From the NCBI RefSeq assembly GCF_022810305.1, contig NZ_JALGQH010000002.1:124001-188000 (forward strand): a DNA stretch of 64,000 bases, read 5' to 3'. This DNA comes from Rhodococcus sp. ARC_M6 (GTDB lineage: Bacteria > Actinomycetota > Actinomycetes > Mycobacteriales > Mycobacteriaceae). This document shows positions 51,286 through 62,575 of this stretch, piece by piece; within the stretch, counting starts at the first letter, position 1, and every line of letters begins with the position of its first letter. Made by a program: the position numbers and the translations under genes. The notes below the pieces were generated by a model, which was not told the origin of the DNA, searched no databases, and saw only the letters and a program-made list of their open reading frames with translations.

Positions 51286-52401
51286 ATGCGCCACACAGTT
51301 AACTCTGCTCGTTCACAGTTCTTCAGCCGCGCCTCGCGGGTCGGCACAGTCGGCACACTTGCCGCCGCCACAACCCTGATGTTCAGCGGAATCGCCACCG
51401 CCGCACCAGACTCAGGCAGTCTCGACAGCGGCAGCGTCACGTCCGGGTCGGTAGTGCCGGATGCATTTCAGACGAATCCCGGCCCGCCGCCGGTTCTCCG
51501 CGACGACATCCTCGTTCCGGCAATCATGAAAAAGAGCCAGTCCGGAAAGCAACGTCGGTACGAAGTCGAATCTCCGGCACTGCGGCGCGCAGTAACTCTG
51601 GATGTACTGCTGCCCAACGACAATTCCGTACAGCGCCCAACGCTGTACATGCTCGAGGGAGTGAGCGCCAGCGACAGCCGCAGTGGATGGATGAAGATGG
51701 GAGACGGACCCGCCTTCTTCGCGGACAAAAACGTCAACGTCGTGATGATCAATGGTGGCCGCTCGAGTTTGTACACAGACTGGAACGAGATCGATCCCGT
51801 TCTCGGCCTGAACCAGTGGGAAACTTTCATCACGAAGGAACTGCCTTCGCTGATCGACAACGAACTGAACACCAACGGCGTCAACGCGATCGCGGGCAAC
51901 TCCATGGGCGCCCAAGCAGCGATGATGCTGGCACATCGAAACCCAACCCTGTACGGCGGCGTGGCGGCCTTCAGCGGGTGCTATTCGACCACTGATGCCA
52001 TCGGTCGACTCTCGGTCCAACTGACCGCATCCCACCAGAGCGGCGACCCCGCCAATATCTGGGGCGAGTTCGGCAACGATACGTGGAAAGCGCACGATTC
52101 CGTCATCAATGCAGAAGCACTGCGCGGCAAACAGATCTACCTGTCGGTCGCAGACGGAACGCCCGGCCCGCACGAAGATCCGGCGGACGCGGACTACGCA
52201 CAAGCCGTAGTTGTCGGCGGCCCAATCGAGGTTGGTTCGAACCGTTGCACGAAGACGATGGAAGATCGCCTGAACGAATTGGATATTCCGGTGACGGTGA
52301 CATACGAGCCAGCCGGGGTGCACGCGTGGCCGTACTGGAAGGATCAACTACCGAAGGCGTGGCCGACGCTCGAGAAGGCATTGGGCCTGGAAGCGCTGTA
52401 A
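51286..52401 (+). CDS. Trehalose O-mycolyltransferase / antigen 85-type esterase
   Basis: A 371-residue secreted alpha/beta hydrolase of the mycolyltransferase (corynemycolyl transferase) family. The signal peptide ends at TAAPDSGSLDS. The nucleophile is in AGNSMGAQAAMMLAHR; the Asp and His of the triad are probably in SVADGTPGP and GVHAWPYWKD. It transfers mycolates between trehalose and arabinogalactan. The ATG at 51286 was selected from a close Shine-Dalgarno (AGGAAG); an in-frame start 30 bp earlier exists. Confidence 0.9.
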   Translation: MRHTVNSARSQFFSRASRVGTVGTLAAATTLMFSGIATAAPDSGSLDSGSVTSGSVVPDAFQTNPGPPPVLRDDILVPAIMKKSQSGKQRRYEVESPALRRAVTLDVLLPNDNSVQRPTLYMLEGVSASDSRSGWMKMGDGPAFFADKNVNVVMINGGRSSLYTDWNEIDPVLGLNQWETFITKELPSLIDNELNTNGVNAIAGNSMGAQAAMMLAHRNPTLYGGVAAFSGCYSTTDAIGRLSVQLTASHQSGDPANIWGEFGNDTWKAHDSVINAEALRGKQIYLSVADGTPGPHEDPADADYAQAVVVGGPIEVGSNRCTKTMEDRLNELDIPVTVTYEPAGVHAWPYWKDQLPKAWPTLEKALGLEAL

Positions 52402-52424
52402 GTCGCCGCTGTAGATCCGAGACC

Positions 52425-52463
52425 AAGCATGCACCGAGCAGTAGAACTGTTCGGTGCATGCTT
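52425..52463. terminator. Bidirectional terminator hairpin
   Basis: Perfect 13-bp arms AAGCATGCACCGA (52425-52437) and TCGGTGCATGCTT (52451-52463) around a 13-base loop, between the convergent mycolyltransferase and relA genes. The plus strand side ends in CTTGTCGTCT, without a long T tract. Confidence 0.7.
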
Positions 52464-52476
52464 GTCGTCTCAACCT

Positions 52477-54888
52477 CTATGAAGCCGAGGTCACTCGATA
52501 CACGTCGTAAACGCCCTCGACATTGCGGACCACATTGAGTACGTGACCTAGATGCTTGGGGTCGCCCATCTCGAAGGTGAACTTACTGATCGCAACCCGG
52601 TCACCGGAGGTATTGACCGAAGCCGACAAGATGTTGACCTTCTCGTCAGCCAACGCCTTGGTGACATCGGAGAGCAGACGATGACGATCAAGGGCCTCGA
52701 TCTGAATGGCGACCAGGAACACCGACGAAGCGGACGGCGCCCATTCGACCTCGATGATCCGCTCGGACTGACCATGCAGCGAGTCTGCGTTGGTGCAGTC
52801 GGTGCGGTGAACACTGACTGCGCCGCCGCGCGTGACAAATCCGAGAATCGAATCGCCCGGCACCGGGGTGCAGCACTTCGCGAGTTTCGCCACCGTACCC
52901 GGAGCACCGGGAACCAGAATTCCGGCGTCGCCGGTACTGCGCGTACGCATCGGCATATTCGACGGCGTTGAGCGCTCGGCCAGTTCCTCTTCGACTGCGC
53001 CGACGCCACCGAGATGCGCCACCAACCGCTGTACGACGTGGTGAGCGCTGACCTGACTCTCACCCACCGCCGTGTAGAGCGCGGAAACATCCGGGTAGCG
53101 GAGTTCGTGCGCGATCGTGCTCATCGATTCAGCGTTCATCAAGCGCTGCAAGGGAAGTCCGACGCGTCGAACTTCCTTGGCAATCTGATCTTTACCGGAC
53201 TCGAGCGCTTCTTCGCGTCGTTCCTTCGCGAACCACTGACGAATCTTGGCCTTGGCGCGCGGTGAGACGACAAACGTCGCCCAGTCCCGACTCGGCCCCG
53301 CGGTAGCAGCCTTCGAGGTGAAGACCTCCACAACTTCGCCGTTATCGAGCTTGCGTTCGAGCGCGACCAGTCGACCGTTGACGCGTGCGCCGATGCAGCG
53401 ATGCCCCACCTCGGTGTGGACCGCGTACGCGAAGTCGACGGGCGTGGAACCGGCCGGCAAGGTCACCACGTCACCCTTGGGTGTGAAGACGAAAATCTCT
53501 TTGACCGCGAGGTCGTAGCGCAGCGATTCGAGGAACTCCCCCGGATCCGCGGCCTCACGTTGCCAATCGAGTAGCTGACGCATCCACGCCATGTCGTCGA
53601 CCTCGGCGATATCGCCCGCGTGCTTGCCCTTGGTCTCCTTGTACCGCCAGTGAGCAGCGATACCGAATTCTGCCGTCCGGTGCATGTCCTGAGTACGGAT
53701 CTGCACCTCGAGCGGCTTACCCTCGGGACCGACGACCGTCGTATGCAAGGACTGGTAGACGCCGTACCGCGGCTGCGCGATGTAGTCCTTGAATCGCCCC
53801 GCCATCGGCTGCCACAACGAATGCACGACGCCGACAGCGGCGTAACAGTCACGGACTTCGTCACACAGAATGCGGACGCCGACAAGGTCATGAATGTCGT
53901 CGAAGTCGCGGCCCTTGACGATCATTTTCTGATAGATCGACCAGTAGTGCTTGGGCCGTCCTTCGACGATGGCATTGATCCGCGAAGCCGACAGCGTGGA
54001 GTTGATCTCCGCCCGGACCTTCGCCAGATACGTATCGCGTGACGGCGCACGATCAGCCACCAGACGCACGATCTCGTCGTACTTCTTGGGGTGCAGGATC
54101 GCGAAGGAAAGATCCTCGAGTTCCCATTTGACAGTGGCCATACCGAGCCGATGTGCAAGCGGCGCAATTACTTCGAGAGTTTCGCGCGCCTTGCGGGCTT
54201 GCTTCTCCGGTGGCAGGAATCGCATGGTCCGCATATTGTGCAGGCGATCGGCAACCTTGATCACGAGGACCCGAGGGTCGCGTGCCATCGCGATGATCAT
54301 CTTGCGGATGGTCTCGCCTTCGGCCGCTGTCCCGAGAACAACCTTGTCGAGTTTGGTGACACCGTCGACGAGATGCGCGACTTCGTCGCCGAAGTCGCGG
54401 GTCAACTCCTCCAGGGAGTACCCGGTGTCCTCAACTGTGTCGTGAAGCAGTGCAGCCACCAGAGTGGTGGTGTCCATACCCAACTCGGCGAGGATGCTCG
54501 CGACAGCCAACGGGTGGGTGATGTACGGATCACCGGATTTACGACGCTGACTCGAGTGCCGTTCTTCCGCGACGTCGTAGGCACGCTGGAGCAGCGCAAG
54601 GTCGGCCTTCGGGTACAGCTCACGATGCAGGCTGACCAGTGGTTCGAGAACCGGGCGGATGGTGGCATTTCGCTGACCCGTGATGCGGCGAGCCAGACGC
54701 GCCCGAACGCGGCGGGACGCAGAAGCGGGCACCGCGACACCTTGACCGATCCGGTTGCCTGCTGTTTGCGAAGAAGTATCCGCATCCGGGATTCCGGACT
54801 TCGATGGTGTCGTATCCGGAACCGGGGTGTTACCCGCTTCCTGCGACACTGCACCCGAGTTCTGTGATCGATCAAGATTCGACGTCAT
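52477..54888 (-). CDS. relA: Bifunctional (p)ppGpp synthetase/hydrolase
   Basis: An 803-residue Rel enzyme. HD hydrolase domain with [16 protein letters not shown] and [11 protein letters not shown], the RelA/SpoT synthetase domain with [13 protein letters not shown] and [13 protein letters not shown], a TGS domain ([20 protein letters not shown]), and a C-terminal ACT domain. It makes and destroys the alarmone in the stringent response. ATG at 54888 follows GGAGGTGGCG. The order relA-apt is conserved. Confidence 0.96.
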   Translation of the reverse strand: MTSNLDRSQNSGAVSQEAGNTPVPDTTPSKSGIPDADTSSQTAGNRIGQGVAVPASASRRVRARLARRITGQRNATIRPVLEPLVSLHRELYPKADLALLQRAYDVAEERHSSQRRKSGDPYITHPLAVASILAELGMDTTTLVAALLHDTVEDTGYSLEELTRDFGDEVAHLVDGVTKLDKVVLGTAAEGETIRKMIIAMARDPRVLVIKVADRLHNMRTMRFLPPEKQARKARETLEVIAPLAHRLGMATVKWELEDLSFAILHPKKYDEIVRLVADRAPSRDTYLAKVRAEINSTLSASRINAIVEGRPKHYWSIYQKMIVKGRDFDDIHDLVGVRILCDEVRDCYAAVGVVHSLWQPMAGRFKDYIAQPRYGVYQSLHTTVVGPEGKPLEVQIRTQDMHRTAEFGIAAHWRYKETKGKHAGDIAEVDDMAWMRQLLDWQREAADPGEFLESLRYDLAVKEIFVFTPKGDVVTLPAGSTPVDFAYAVHTEVGHRCIGARVNGRLVALERKLDNGEVVEVFTSKAATAGPSRDWATFVVSPRAKAKIRQWFAKERREEALESGKDQIAKEVRRVGLPLQRLMNAESMSTIAHELRYPDVSALYTAVGESQVSAHHVVQRLVAHLGGVGAVEEELAERSTPSNMPMRTRSTGDAGILVPGAPGTVAKLAKCCTPVPGDSILGFVTRGGAVSVHRTDCTNADSLHGQSERIIEVEWAPSASSVFLVAIQIEALDRHRLLSDVTKALADEKVNILSASVNTSGDRVAISKFTFEMGDPKHLGHVLNVVRNVEGVYDVYRVTSAS

Positions 54889-54986
54889 GTCGCCACCTCC
54901 TACCACCGAGTTGGTTGAGGCAACCGCCCTGCAACGGGAAATTGCCCTGGAGGTCTACTTCGACCCCCAGGAGCCAACTTTAATAC

Positions 54987-55568
54987 TCAGACCTTGACCA
55001 GGGATGTCAGTGGGTACTTAACGAAGCGATCTCGGCCCCGAAGTTCCTCGATCTCGAGCACCACTGCCACTGCGACCACGTTCGCGCCCGCCAACTCCAC
55101 CAACTGCACCGCTGCCTCCAGTGTCCCTCCGGTAGCCAGAACGTCGTCGATCACCAAAACATTCCGTCCGGTGAGATCGAAGCCGTTTGCTGGAATCTCG
55201 AGGGTCGACGAGCCGTATTCGAGGCTGTACGAGCGCGAGAGCACCGGTGGTGGCAGTTTGCCGACCTTGCGTACCGCAACCACGCCAGCGCCCATACGTG
55301 CCGCCGCACCGGCACCGAGAAGGAAGCCACGCGCATCGACGGCAGCAATCGTGTCTGCGTCAGGTGCGCAGGCGATCAAAGCGTCGAGAACCGCACTGAA
55401 ACCTTCGGCGTCGGCGAAGACCGGCGTCAAGTCTGCGAATCGCACACCCGGTGCCGGAAAATTGTCAGCCCACCGAGTCAAGCGAACAACGGCGTCCGCG
55501 GCCGCCCGGTTAATTTCCCTCAGTTCAGCCACAGAAGTCCCTGCAGTGATCTCACTCGAAATCGTCAT
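54987..55568 (-). CDS. apt: Adenine phosphoribosyltransferase
   Basis: A 193-residue purine salvage enzyme turning adenine and PRPP into AMP. The PRPP-binding motif is VLVIDDVLATGGTLEAAVQL, with PVLSRSYSLEYGSSTLE in the flexible loop. It overlaps the SBP stop by 4 bp (ATGA) and is followed by relA, as in mycobacteria. Confidence 0.95.
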   Translation of the reverse strand: MTISSEITAGTSVAELREINRAAADAVVRLTRWADNFPAPGVRFADLTPVFADAEGFSAVLDALIACAPDADTIAAVDARGFLLGAGAAARMGAGVVAVRKVGKLPPPVLSRSYSLEYGSSTLEIPANGFDLTGRNVLVIDDVLATGGTLEAAVQLVELAGANVVAVAVVLEIEELRGRDRFVKYPLTSLVKV

Positions 55569-57298
55569 CTACGCAATACCCATCTATCCATATTCCAGCC
55601 TGTGGCGGAGCGAGTCGGATTGGCCGCCACCGCACTCATACCCTGAGCAACGGCAACAGTTCGCACCTGATTGAACAGAGGAATAGTAGGCACCTGCGTC
55701 CAGAGGATGTTCTCCGCCTCCACCGACAGTCCCAATTGCGCAGCTATTCCTGGATCGGTGTTCAACTGATCGATGATCTGGTCGATCCGCGGATTTTCGT
55801 ATCCACTGAAATTCGAGGAGTTTCCACCACGCAACGCTCCCCGGGCGTCGATCATGTCCACCATCCCCGCTGCGCCGGCCTGACCGGCGGTACCGGCGAG
55901 GACGGCATCGACGTCGCCGTCGCGCAGAGCCTGCGGTTCGAAGCTCGAACTACTGACATCCTCGATCGTGATTCCCGCCGGTGCGCACGCGGCCTTCACC
56001 TCGGACACGATCTGGGCGCGCGCCGGATCCGGGGCAAGATATCCGACTCTCACCGTCAACTCGTCCAGTCCCGCCTCGGACAGCGAAACTTTGGCCGCCG
56101 CAACGTCAGCATTGCTGTAGCGATCGCCGTCGGCGGCTGCGGCATCGCGGTAGACGAGCGAATCAGGAACGGCCAGACGGGAATCCACGACACCCGACCC
56201 GACACCTGTTGCCGGCACATTCGGTGTCTTGCCGAACTGGTCGAACAACGCTGCTCGCGGAACACAATGCGCAAACGCTCGACGGGCCGCATCGTCGCCG
56301 AGAGTCCCCGACGTCGCCAGGATGAATTGTTCGATGGATCGCGAAGGGATCTGGACCGTCGAAAATCCTGACAGCTCACCGAGATTTCCGGCCGCGCCGG
56401 CGCCCACATCGATCACTTCGATGGATTGCGAATCCACATCCTTGACCAGATCCACGCCGCGTGGCCAGACGACAATGCGATCGGTGGCAGGCTTGTTGCC
56501 CCACCATCGCTCATTGGCGACCAGTACCAGCCCACCGTCTTCGGTGTACTCGTCAACCCGATAAGGACCGGACGACACCAGAACCGTCTTGTCTAACTGC
56601 CCCGGCACCATGTTCCAACCGGTGTTCCAGAAATCCGCGATCTTCGAGAGCGCTTCCGTGTCGCCTGAATTCACCGCAGTAACCAGATCGGGTACTCCGG
56701 CACGTTGCGCCGCGATATGCGACGGCATCAACGAGGTCGCTCCGAAGAGCGTTCGCCATTCTGTGAACGCACGGCCCGGTTTGAAGACGACTGTGGCGTC
56801 CTTGGAACCTGATTGGCAATCGATCCGGTCGATGTCCGAATAGCCCAAGGTGTTTGCCGTGTCGAACATCGGCACCTGGGCGCCGTCCACGTCCTTCGTG
56901 AATCGGCCGTTCGACGCCGCCCACGTGAGCACCAGATCGTCACAGGAGAGCGGAATGCCGTCCGAGTACACGGATGACGGATTGAGTTTGTACGACACCG
57001 TCAACGTCTGACCCGGCAACTCCGCGGCCGTGCCGATGTCGGTATCGGACACCGGCGACCCGACGGGACCGGTGAAGGTGAAGCCAGGCAGGACCCGGCC
57101 GAGAGCTGCCATCGCTCCCGAAACGGATCCCGCTGTCGTATTCGCGTTGTACGTCGTGATGGTGTTGTCGATTGCATAGCCGATGGACGGGACCTGCTCG
57201 AAATTTTCCGACGAGCAGGCCGCCAACGAACCTGTGACCACCGCAGTGGCAGCAACCAATGACAGCGAGCGAACGAGTGCCCGCCTCACTTGGAGCAT
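55565..57298 (-). CDS. Family 5 ABC transporter substrate-binding lipoprotein
   Basis: A 577-residue exported lipoprotein (signal peptide with lipobox LAAC at about residue 28) of the SBP family 5 (DppA/OppA-like) fold. Visible segments include LTVSYKLNPSSVYSDGIPLS, VLVSSGPYRVDEYTEDGGLV and a C-terminal PTIPLFNQVRTVAVAQGM. Expected to bind peptides or small compounds for uptake; no permease or ATPase is beside it. It follows secF after 2 bp and overlaps apt by 4 bp, as in the Rv2585c neighbourhood. Confidence 0.9.
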   Translation of the reverse strand: MLQVRRALVRSLSLVAATAVVTGSLAACSSENFEQVPSIGYAIDNTITTYNANTTAGSVSGAMAALGRVLPGFTFTGPVGSPVSDTDIGTAAELPGQTLTVSYKLNPSSVYSDGIPLSCDDLVLTWAASNGRFTKDVDGAQVPMFDTANTLGYSDIDRIDCQSGSKDATVVFKPGRAFTEWRTLFGATSLMPSHIAAQRAGVPDLVTAVNSGDTEALSKIADFWNTGWNMVPGQLDKTVLVSSGPYRVDEYTEDGGLVLVANERWWGNKPATDRIVVWPRGVDLVKDVDSQSIEVIDVGAGAAGNLGELSGFSTVQIPSRSIEQFILATSGTLGDDAARRAFAHCVPRAALFDQFGKTPNVPATGVGSGVVDSRLAVPDSLVYRDAAAADGDRYSNADVAAAKVSLSEAGLDELTVRVGYLAPDPARAQIVSEVKAACAPAGITIEDVSSSSFEPQALRDGDVDAVLAGTAGQAGAAGMVDMIDARGALRGGNSSNFSGYENPRIDQIIDQLNTDPGIAAQLGLSVEAENILWTQVPTIPLFNQVRTVAVAQGMSAVAANPTRSATGWNMDRWVLRR

Positions 57299-57300
57299 GA

Positions 57301-58536
57301 TCAGTGCGCCTTCTTGTTTCGCTTTCCTGTCGGCCGAGCACCAGCCGAAGGTGCAACCGCACTACGTCGTGCAGTCGACGCTCCCACTCTGACGGTCTCT
57401 GCGCCCTTGTCTCCGAGGCTCTTGTCGCCGAGCCCCTTTTCCGCAAGCGTAGCCCGGCGAGCGAGAACCTTGCGAGTGTGATCCGCGACCGGTCCCCAAC
57501 GTTCCTTCATCGACACCAGGAGTGGCGTCGCGAAGAAGATCGACGAGTAGGCGCCGACGATGATGCCCACCAGCTGCACAAGCGCGAGGTCCTTGAGGGT
57601 ACCGACACCGAGCATCCAGACTGCGACAACCATCAAGGCGAGCACGGGAAGCACACTGATGACGGTGGTATTGATGGATCGCATGAGCGTCTGGTTGACG
57701 GCGAGGTTGGCTTGCTCGGCGTACGTCCGACGCGTCAGATGCAGGATTCCTCTCGTGTTCTCCTCCACCTTGTCGAACACGACGACGGTGTCGTACAGAG
57801 AGAAACCTAGAATCGTGAGCAACCCGATGACTGTCGCGGGAGTGACCTCGAAACCGACCAGTGCGTAGATGCCGGCCGTGACGATGATGTCGAAGAACAG
57901 AGCGATAATCGCGGCGATCGCCATGTCTCTCTCGAACCGAACGGCGATGTAAATACTCACGATGACCAGGAACACCACCAGCGCGATCAACGCCTTCTTG
58001 GTGATCTGACCACCCCACGTCTCACTGACGTCGGCGAAGCTGATCGCGTTGACAGACGGATTTCCGTTCTTGTCCTCGGGCTGGAACTCGTCGAACAACG
58101 CCGTCTGCAGCGTTGTGACCTGGTTTGCATTCAGCGTCTCGGACCGAATCTGGACCGTGGCACTCGAACCCGAGCCGACGGTCTGCACCGTCACCGGTTC
58201 AAACCCGAGAGCCTCGGTGTACACCGCTTCTACCTGCGACGTCTCGATACCTTCGGTAGCCGGGAACTGGATCCGTGATCCGCCCTCGAAGTCGATTCCG
58301 AACGTGAAGCCGCGCAGGATGATGCTCAGCAGAGCGATCGCGACCAAGGCACCGGTCAGTCCGTAGTAGAACCGACGCCGGCTGACGACTTCGAACGCTC
58401 CGGTACCGGTGTACAACCTCGACAGGAGGCTGTGTTTCGGCATCGCAGTCTGGTCAACTCCGGAATCCGTGGTTTCGGACCGCGCTGCGGTATCCGCCGA
58501 AGAATCTTCTGCAGAGTTGTTGTTGGACTCACTCAT
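57301..58536 (-). CDS. secF: Protein translocase subunit SecF
   Basis: A 411-residue inner-membrane protein with six transmembrane helices. Signature segments are [15 protein letters not shown] (the periplasmic loop) and the C-terminal helix set with [24 protein letters not shown]. With SecD it uses the proton gradient to pull exported proteins through SecYEG. A long hydrophilic C-terminal tail (about 75 residues) is typical of actinobacteria. Overlaps the secD stop by 4 bp. Confidence 0.96.
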   Translation of the reverse strand: MSESNNNSAEDSSADTAARSETTDSGVDQTAMPKHSLLSRLYTGTGAFEVVSRRRFYYGLTGALVAIALLSIILRGFTFGIDFEGGSRIQFPATEGIETSQVEAVYTEALGFEPVTVQTVGSGSSATVQIRSETLNANQVTTLQTALFDEFQPEDKNGNPSVNAISFADVSETWGGQITKKALIALVVFLVIVSIYIAVRFERDMAIAAIIALFFDIIVTAGIYALVGFEVTPATVIGLLTILGFSLYDTVVVFDKVEENTRGILHLTRRTYAEQANLAVNQTLMRSINTTVISVLPVLALMVVAVWMLGVGTLKDLALVQLVGIIVGAYSSIFFATPLLVSMKERWGPVADHTRKVLARRATLAEKGLGDKSLGDKGAETVRVGASTARRSAVAPSAGARPTGKRNKKAH

Positions 58537-60266
58537 GCCTGTGTCTCCTTAGCCGACGAAGCGGCGGCAACCTTACGTTCGCGGGCAACCTCTTGCACTG
58601 CTCCCAAGCCGTTGACACTGGGCTTGGACCAGAACGCCGAACGTGAGGCCATATTCACGAGCGGCCACGTCACGAGGAAGACCACAACAACGTCGAGGAT
58701 CGTAGTGAGGCCGAGGGTGAAGGCAAATCCTCGCACCTGACCAACTGCCAGCACGTACAGAACGGCGGCAGCGATGAAGCTGACAGCGTTACCGGACAGG
58801 ATGGTACGACGCGCTCGTGCCCAACCACGCGGAACCGCGGAACGGAAGCTGCGGCCTTCACGCATCTCGTCCTTGATGCGCTCGAAGAACACAACAAACG
58901 AGTCGGCTGTCATACCGATACCGATGATCAGACCCGCCATACCGGCGAGGTCGAGGGTGAATCCGATGTATCTGCCGAGAAGAACCATGATCGCGTACAC
59001 CATGAGGCCCGAGAGCACGAGGGACAGTGCGATCAGAACGCCGAGCATGCGGTAATAGACGAGGCAGTAGATCAGCACCAGCACCAGACCGACCGCACCG
59101 GCGATCAGAGCTGCCTGCAGCGAAGCCAATCCGAGTGTGGCCGAAACCGTCTCGGCCTCGGAAGCCGCGAACGAGAGCGGAAGCGAACCGTATTTCAGTG
59201 TGTTGGCAAGTTCCTTGGCGCTGTCCGCCGTGAAGCTGCCGGTAATCGACGTGGCGCTACCAGCGGGTGTTGCACCCTGGATGGTGGGCGCACTGACAAC
59301 CTTGGAGTCAAGGGTGAATGCTGCCTGTTTGCCGATATTGGCCGATGTGAACTGTGCCCAGGTGTTGCTGCCGGTGGTCTTGAACGAGAGGCTGATCTCG
59401 TGACGCGACTGCTGCGAGTTGAAGACCGACGACGCGTCGGCGATTTCCTGACCGTCGATGATCGCCGGGCCGAGCAGGTAGATGGTCTCGCCATCCTGAG
59501 AGCAGGCCACCAACGGGAGGGCCGGATCATCGTTGCCACGCAACGGGTCAGGTACCGAGCAGTCCAAATTGGCGACAGCTTGTTCCTGAACAGCCGGATC
59601 GGTGCTCTGACGTAGCGCCCGCGCCGCGGTGATCTCTGCGGCTGCTGCGTCACCGGCATCGGTTCCGTCACTCGACGTTTCCGGTGCCGGAGTCGGTGTG
59701 ACTCCGGAGATGGGCGCTACTTCTACCGGGGGTGTTGCTTCCGCGGTGGGCGGCTCTTGCGCCGGGAACGGACGATTCTGCGGGGCGGGTGCCGGAGTCT
59801 CGGCACCGGTAGCTGGCGCTTCTGTCGTCGGTACGTCAGTTGCTGGTGGCGGCGTGGTTGCGGTGCGATTCGCGTCGCGCGTCGCCACGGGGATCGATCC
59901 GGTTACCGGTCTGATGTACAGACGTGCGGTCTGACCCAACGAACGCGCCTGCGCGCTGTCGTCGCCGGGAACCGTGATGACGAGGTTGTCACCGTCGATC
60001 ACAACTTCTGATCCGGACACGCCGAGTCCGTTGACGCGGGTCTCGATGATTTCCTGAGCCTGCTTCAGGCTGTCCTGACTAGGCGCGCTGCCGTCCGGCG
60101 TGCGCGCGGTCAGCGTGACACGCGTTCCACCCTGCAAGTCGATACCGAGTTTAGGTGTGGCCGATTTATCGCCAGTAAAGAACACCAGTGCATACAGTGC
60201 CACGACCAAAACCCCGAAAAGGGCTAGGTAGCGGACCGGATGCACCGTTCCGGTGGAAGGTGCCAC
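58533..60266 (-). CDS. secD: Protein translocase subunit SecD
   Basis: A 577-residue membrane protein: TM1 near residues 10-30, motif [17 protein letters not shown], a large periplasmic domain with a Pro/Thr-rich insertion (about 140-200, an actinobacterial feature), and the C-terminal five-helix block with [23 protein letters not shown]. Partner of SecF, with which it shares an operon. The preceding yajC gene ends 120 bp upstream. Confidence 0.96.
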   Translation of the reverse strand: MAPSTGTVHPVRYLALFGVLVVALYALVFFTGDKSATPKLGIDLQGGTRVTLTARTPDGSAPSQDSLKQAQEIIETRVNGLGVSGSEVVIDGDNLVITVPGDDSAQARSLGQTARLYIRPVTGSIPVATRDANRTATTPPPATDVPTTEAPATGAETPAPAPQNRPFPAQEPPTAEATPPVEVAPISGVTPTPAPETSSDGTDAGDAAAAEITAARALRQSTDPAVQEQAVANLDCSVPDPLRGNDDPALPLVACSQDGETIYLLGPAIIDGQEIADASSVFNSQQSRHEISLSFKTTGSNTWAQFTSANIGKQAAFTLDSKVVSAPTIQGATPAGSATSITGSFTADSAKELANTLKYGSLPLSFAASEAETVSATLGLASLQAALIAGAVGLVLVLIYCLVYYRMLGVLIALSLVLSGLMVYAIMVLLGRYIGFTLDLAGMAGLIIGIGMTADSFVVFFERIKDEMREGRSFRSAVPRGWARARRTILSGNAVSFIAAAVLYVLAVGQVRGFAFTLGLTTILDVVVVFLVTWPLVNMASRSAFWSKPSVNGLGAVQEVARERKVAAASSAKETQA

Positions 60267-60368
60267 GATCTTTAAGTCTCCTCAGTAGGTGCCGGACGAG
60301 CGCGGTCGATGACCACGAGAGCTACTTATGCGCGAACCTGCAATGTACGCAGCAACTCTAGAACAGGT

Positions 60369-60390
60369 TCCTGAACAGGTATGTTCAGGA
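60369..60390. promoter_or_regulatory. Hairpin across the yajC stop codon
   Basis: A perfect 9-bp inverted repeat TCCTGAACA-GGTA-TGTTCAGGA (60369-60390) includes the yajC stop codon. No T run follows, so it could be an mRNA stabiliser or a partial attenuator between yajC and secD rather than a strong terminator. Confidence 0.4.
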
Positions 60391-60726
60391 TTCCTTGGTG
60401 AGTCGGATTTCGGTGTCGGACGTGGACTCTTCGAAGTCGGAGTCTTCGTCGACAGATTCCGCGTCAGCGGATTCAATGACGCGCTCGCGGATAACGAGAC
60501 GCGACCACGTGGTGACGACACCGGGTGCGATCTCGAGATCTACGGTTTCTTCGTTCATCGACTCGATGGTTGCGTACAGTCCGGCAGTGGTCTGTACACG
60601 GTCACCGACCTGCAGGGAGTCCTGCATTTCGGCAGTCACGGCCAGCGCCTTCTTCTGCTTGCGCATACCCAGGAACATGGGCACCAGCAGCGCGAGGATC
60701 AGGAGGGGGAAAAGCAAACTCGACAT
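60385..60726 (-). CDS. yajC: Preprotein translocase accessory subunit YajC
   Basis: A 113-residue protein from the ATG at 60726: one N-terminal membrane helix (SSLLFPLLILALLVPMFLGM), then the YajC core MRKQKKALAVTAEMQDSLQV and GDRVQTTAGLYATI, with an acidic C-terminal tail. It joins SecDF-YidC. A longer upstream start would add 22 residues without hydrophobic character, so it was not used. Confidence 0.93.
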   Translation of the reverse strand: MSSLLFPLLILALLVPMFLGMRKQKKALAVTAEMQDSLQVGDRVQTTAGLYATIESMNEETVDLEIAPGVVTTWSRLVIRERVIESADAESVDEDSDFEESTSDTEIRLTKES

Positions 60727-60905
60727 GTCTTGATCAACCTCAGGTTTTGTAGCATATTTTTCGACGCGCGGGCCCAGGATGGACCTACGCAAGACACCAG
60801 TGTGCCACTAGTTCCTTAAGAATCCCGACAGTTCGGCCGAAAGATTCCCTCAGCTACCGGGCAATCCCACCGCATCCGCAGCAGGCGCGTGCTTCGCAGT
60901 GGCCG

Positions 60906-61982
60906 TCAAACTGCTGGTGGTTCGTTGACCCGTACCTCGATGCCGCCGGCAGCAGCGTCCGGCGGTGGCGTCAATCCGAGTTGAGTCCACGCTGCGGCAG
61001 TCGCCACACGCCCACGTGGAGTTCTGGCAATCATGCCGGCCCTGACAAGGAACGGCTCGCACACTTCTTCGACTGTGGACGGTTCTTCACCGACCGCAAC
61101 CGCCAGAGTGGATACCCCTACCGGGCCGCCACCGAAAGAACGCACCAGTGCGCTCAGAACGGACCGGTCGAGGCGATCCAATCCGAGTTGGTCGACGTCG
61201 TACACCGCAAGTGCCGCTCGTGCGACCTCCATCGTCACGATGCCGTCGGCGCGAACCTCCGCAAAATCTCGTACACGTCGTAGCAACCGGTTGGCGATAC
61301 GCGGCGTTCCGCGTGACCGTCGTGCGATTTCCGCGCTCGCATCCAACTCGAGATTCACACCGAGAATCCCGGCCGACCGCATCAAGATCTGGTGAAGTTC
61401 ATTCGGGTCGTAGAAATCCATGTGCGCCGTGAAACCGAAACGATCACGCAACGGGCCCGTCAGAGCACCGGATCGTGTTGTTGCCCCGACCAGTGTGAAC
61501 GGCGCAACTTCCAGCGGAATCGAAGTGGCGCCGGGGCCTTTGCCCACCACGACGTCGACGCGGAAGTCTTCCATCGCGAGATACAACATTTCCTCGGCCG
61601 GCCGGGCAATCCGATGAATCTCGTCGATGAAAAGAACGTCACCCTCTACCAGGTTGCTCAGCATCGCGGCGAGATCCCCCGCGCGTTCGAGAGCTGGACC
61701 CGAAGTGAGCCGAAGCGACGAACCGAGCTCGCCCGCGATGATCATGGCCATCGATGTCTTTCCGAGTCCGGGCGGCCCGGACATCAGGATGTGATCGGGG
61801 GTTCCGCCGCGCATCTTCGCGCCGGTGAGCACCAATTGAAGCTGCTCGCGAACGCGTGGCTGTCCGATGAAATCGTCCAGACTCTTCGGGCGCAGACTCG
61901 CTTCGACCTCACCGTCCCCCGCGACCAATTCCGCGCTGACCTGGGATTCGTCGTCGAAATCTTCGATCGGATCGAAGTTCAT
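60906..61982 (-). CDS. ruvB: Holliday junction branch migration helicase RuvB
   Basis: A 358-residue AAA+ motor. Walker [14 protein letters not shown], Walker [15 protein letters not shown], and sensor/arginine finger [16 protein letters not shown]; a C-terminal winged helix ([18 protein letters not shown]). Drives branch migration with RuvA. It overlaps ruvA by 4 bp and is the third gene of the ruvCAB unit. Confidence 0.97.
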   Translation of the reverse strand: MNFDPIEDFDDESQVSAELVAGDGEVEASLRPKSLDDFIGQPRVREQLQLVLTGAKMRGGTPDHILMSGPPGLGKTSMAMIIAGELGSSLRLTSGPALERAGDLAAMLSNLVEGDVLFIDEIHRIARPAEEMLYLAMEDFRVDVVVGKGPGATSIPLEVAPFTLVGATTRSGALTGPLRDRFGFTAHMDFYDPNELHQILMRSAGILGVNLELDASAEIARRSRGTPRIANRLLRRVRDFAEVRADGIVTMEVARAALAVYDVDQLGLDRLDRSVLSALVRSFGGGPVGVSTLAVAVGEEPSTVEEVCEPFLVRAGMIARTPRGRVATAAAWTQLGLTPPPDAAAGGIEVRVNEPPAV

Positions 61983-62575
61983 CGAGTCTTACCGAGCAAC
62001 GAGAGAGCGGACCGAAGAGCGACGGACGTGGTCGCCTCGGGAGTTTCGACCAGCACCGAATCGGTGGCCTGTTCTGCTTGCTTGAGTGGGAATCCGAGAC
62101 CTTCGAGTGCTTCGACGATCTGATCGCGAATCGCGTTGGCTGCAATCAAGCCCGATGCACCGGCCGCCGAAGGCACGGCGTCGACCTTGTCTCGGAGTTC
62201 GACGACCATCCGCTCGGCACCACGTTTGCCGATCCCCGGAACTCGTGTGAGCGCCGTCAGATTGCCCTCCGAAAGGGCCCGTCGGAGTGCATCGGGTTCG
62301 AGAACCGCCAACGTTGCCATCGCCAACCGGGGGCCGACGCCGGACACCGTCTGCAACAGGCTGAACAAGTCCTTGGACTCCGTGTCGGAAAATCCGTAGA
62401 GCGTCATCGAATCTTCACGAACGATCATCGTCGTAAAGAGCCGAGCCTCACTCCCCCGGTGCAACGCGCCCAGCGTTATCGGAGTTGCATTGACTCGATA
62501 GCCGACACCGGCTGCCTCGATGACTGCATGGTCGAGCGCAATGTCGAGTACTTCGCCGCGTACCGACGCGATCAT
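61979..62575 (-). CDS. ruvA: Holliday junction DNA helicase RuvA
   Basis: A 198-residue protein from the ATG at 62575 ([20 protein letters not shown]). OB-fold N-terminus, helix-hairpin-helix pairs ([11 protein letters not shown] and [16 protein letters not shown]), and a C-terminal domain ([20 protein letters not shown]). RuvA binds Holliday junctions and recruits RuvB. It overlaps ruvC by 4 bp, so the three genes are coupled. Confidence 0.96.
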   Translation of the reverse strand: MIASVRGEVLDIALDHAVIEAAGVGYRVNATPITLGALHRGSEARLFTTMIVREDSMTLYGFSDTESKDLFSLLQTVSGVGPRLAMATLAVLEPDALRRALSEGNLTALTRVPGIGKRGAERMVVELRDKVDAVPSAAGASGLIAANAIRDQIVEALEGLGFPLKQAEQATDSVLVETPEATTSVALRSALSLLGKTR

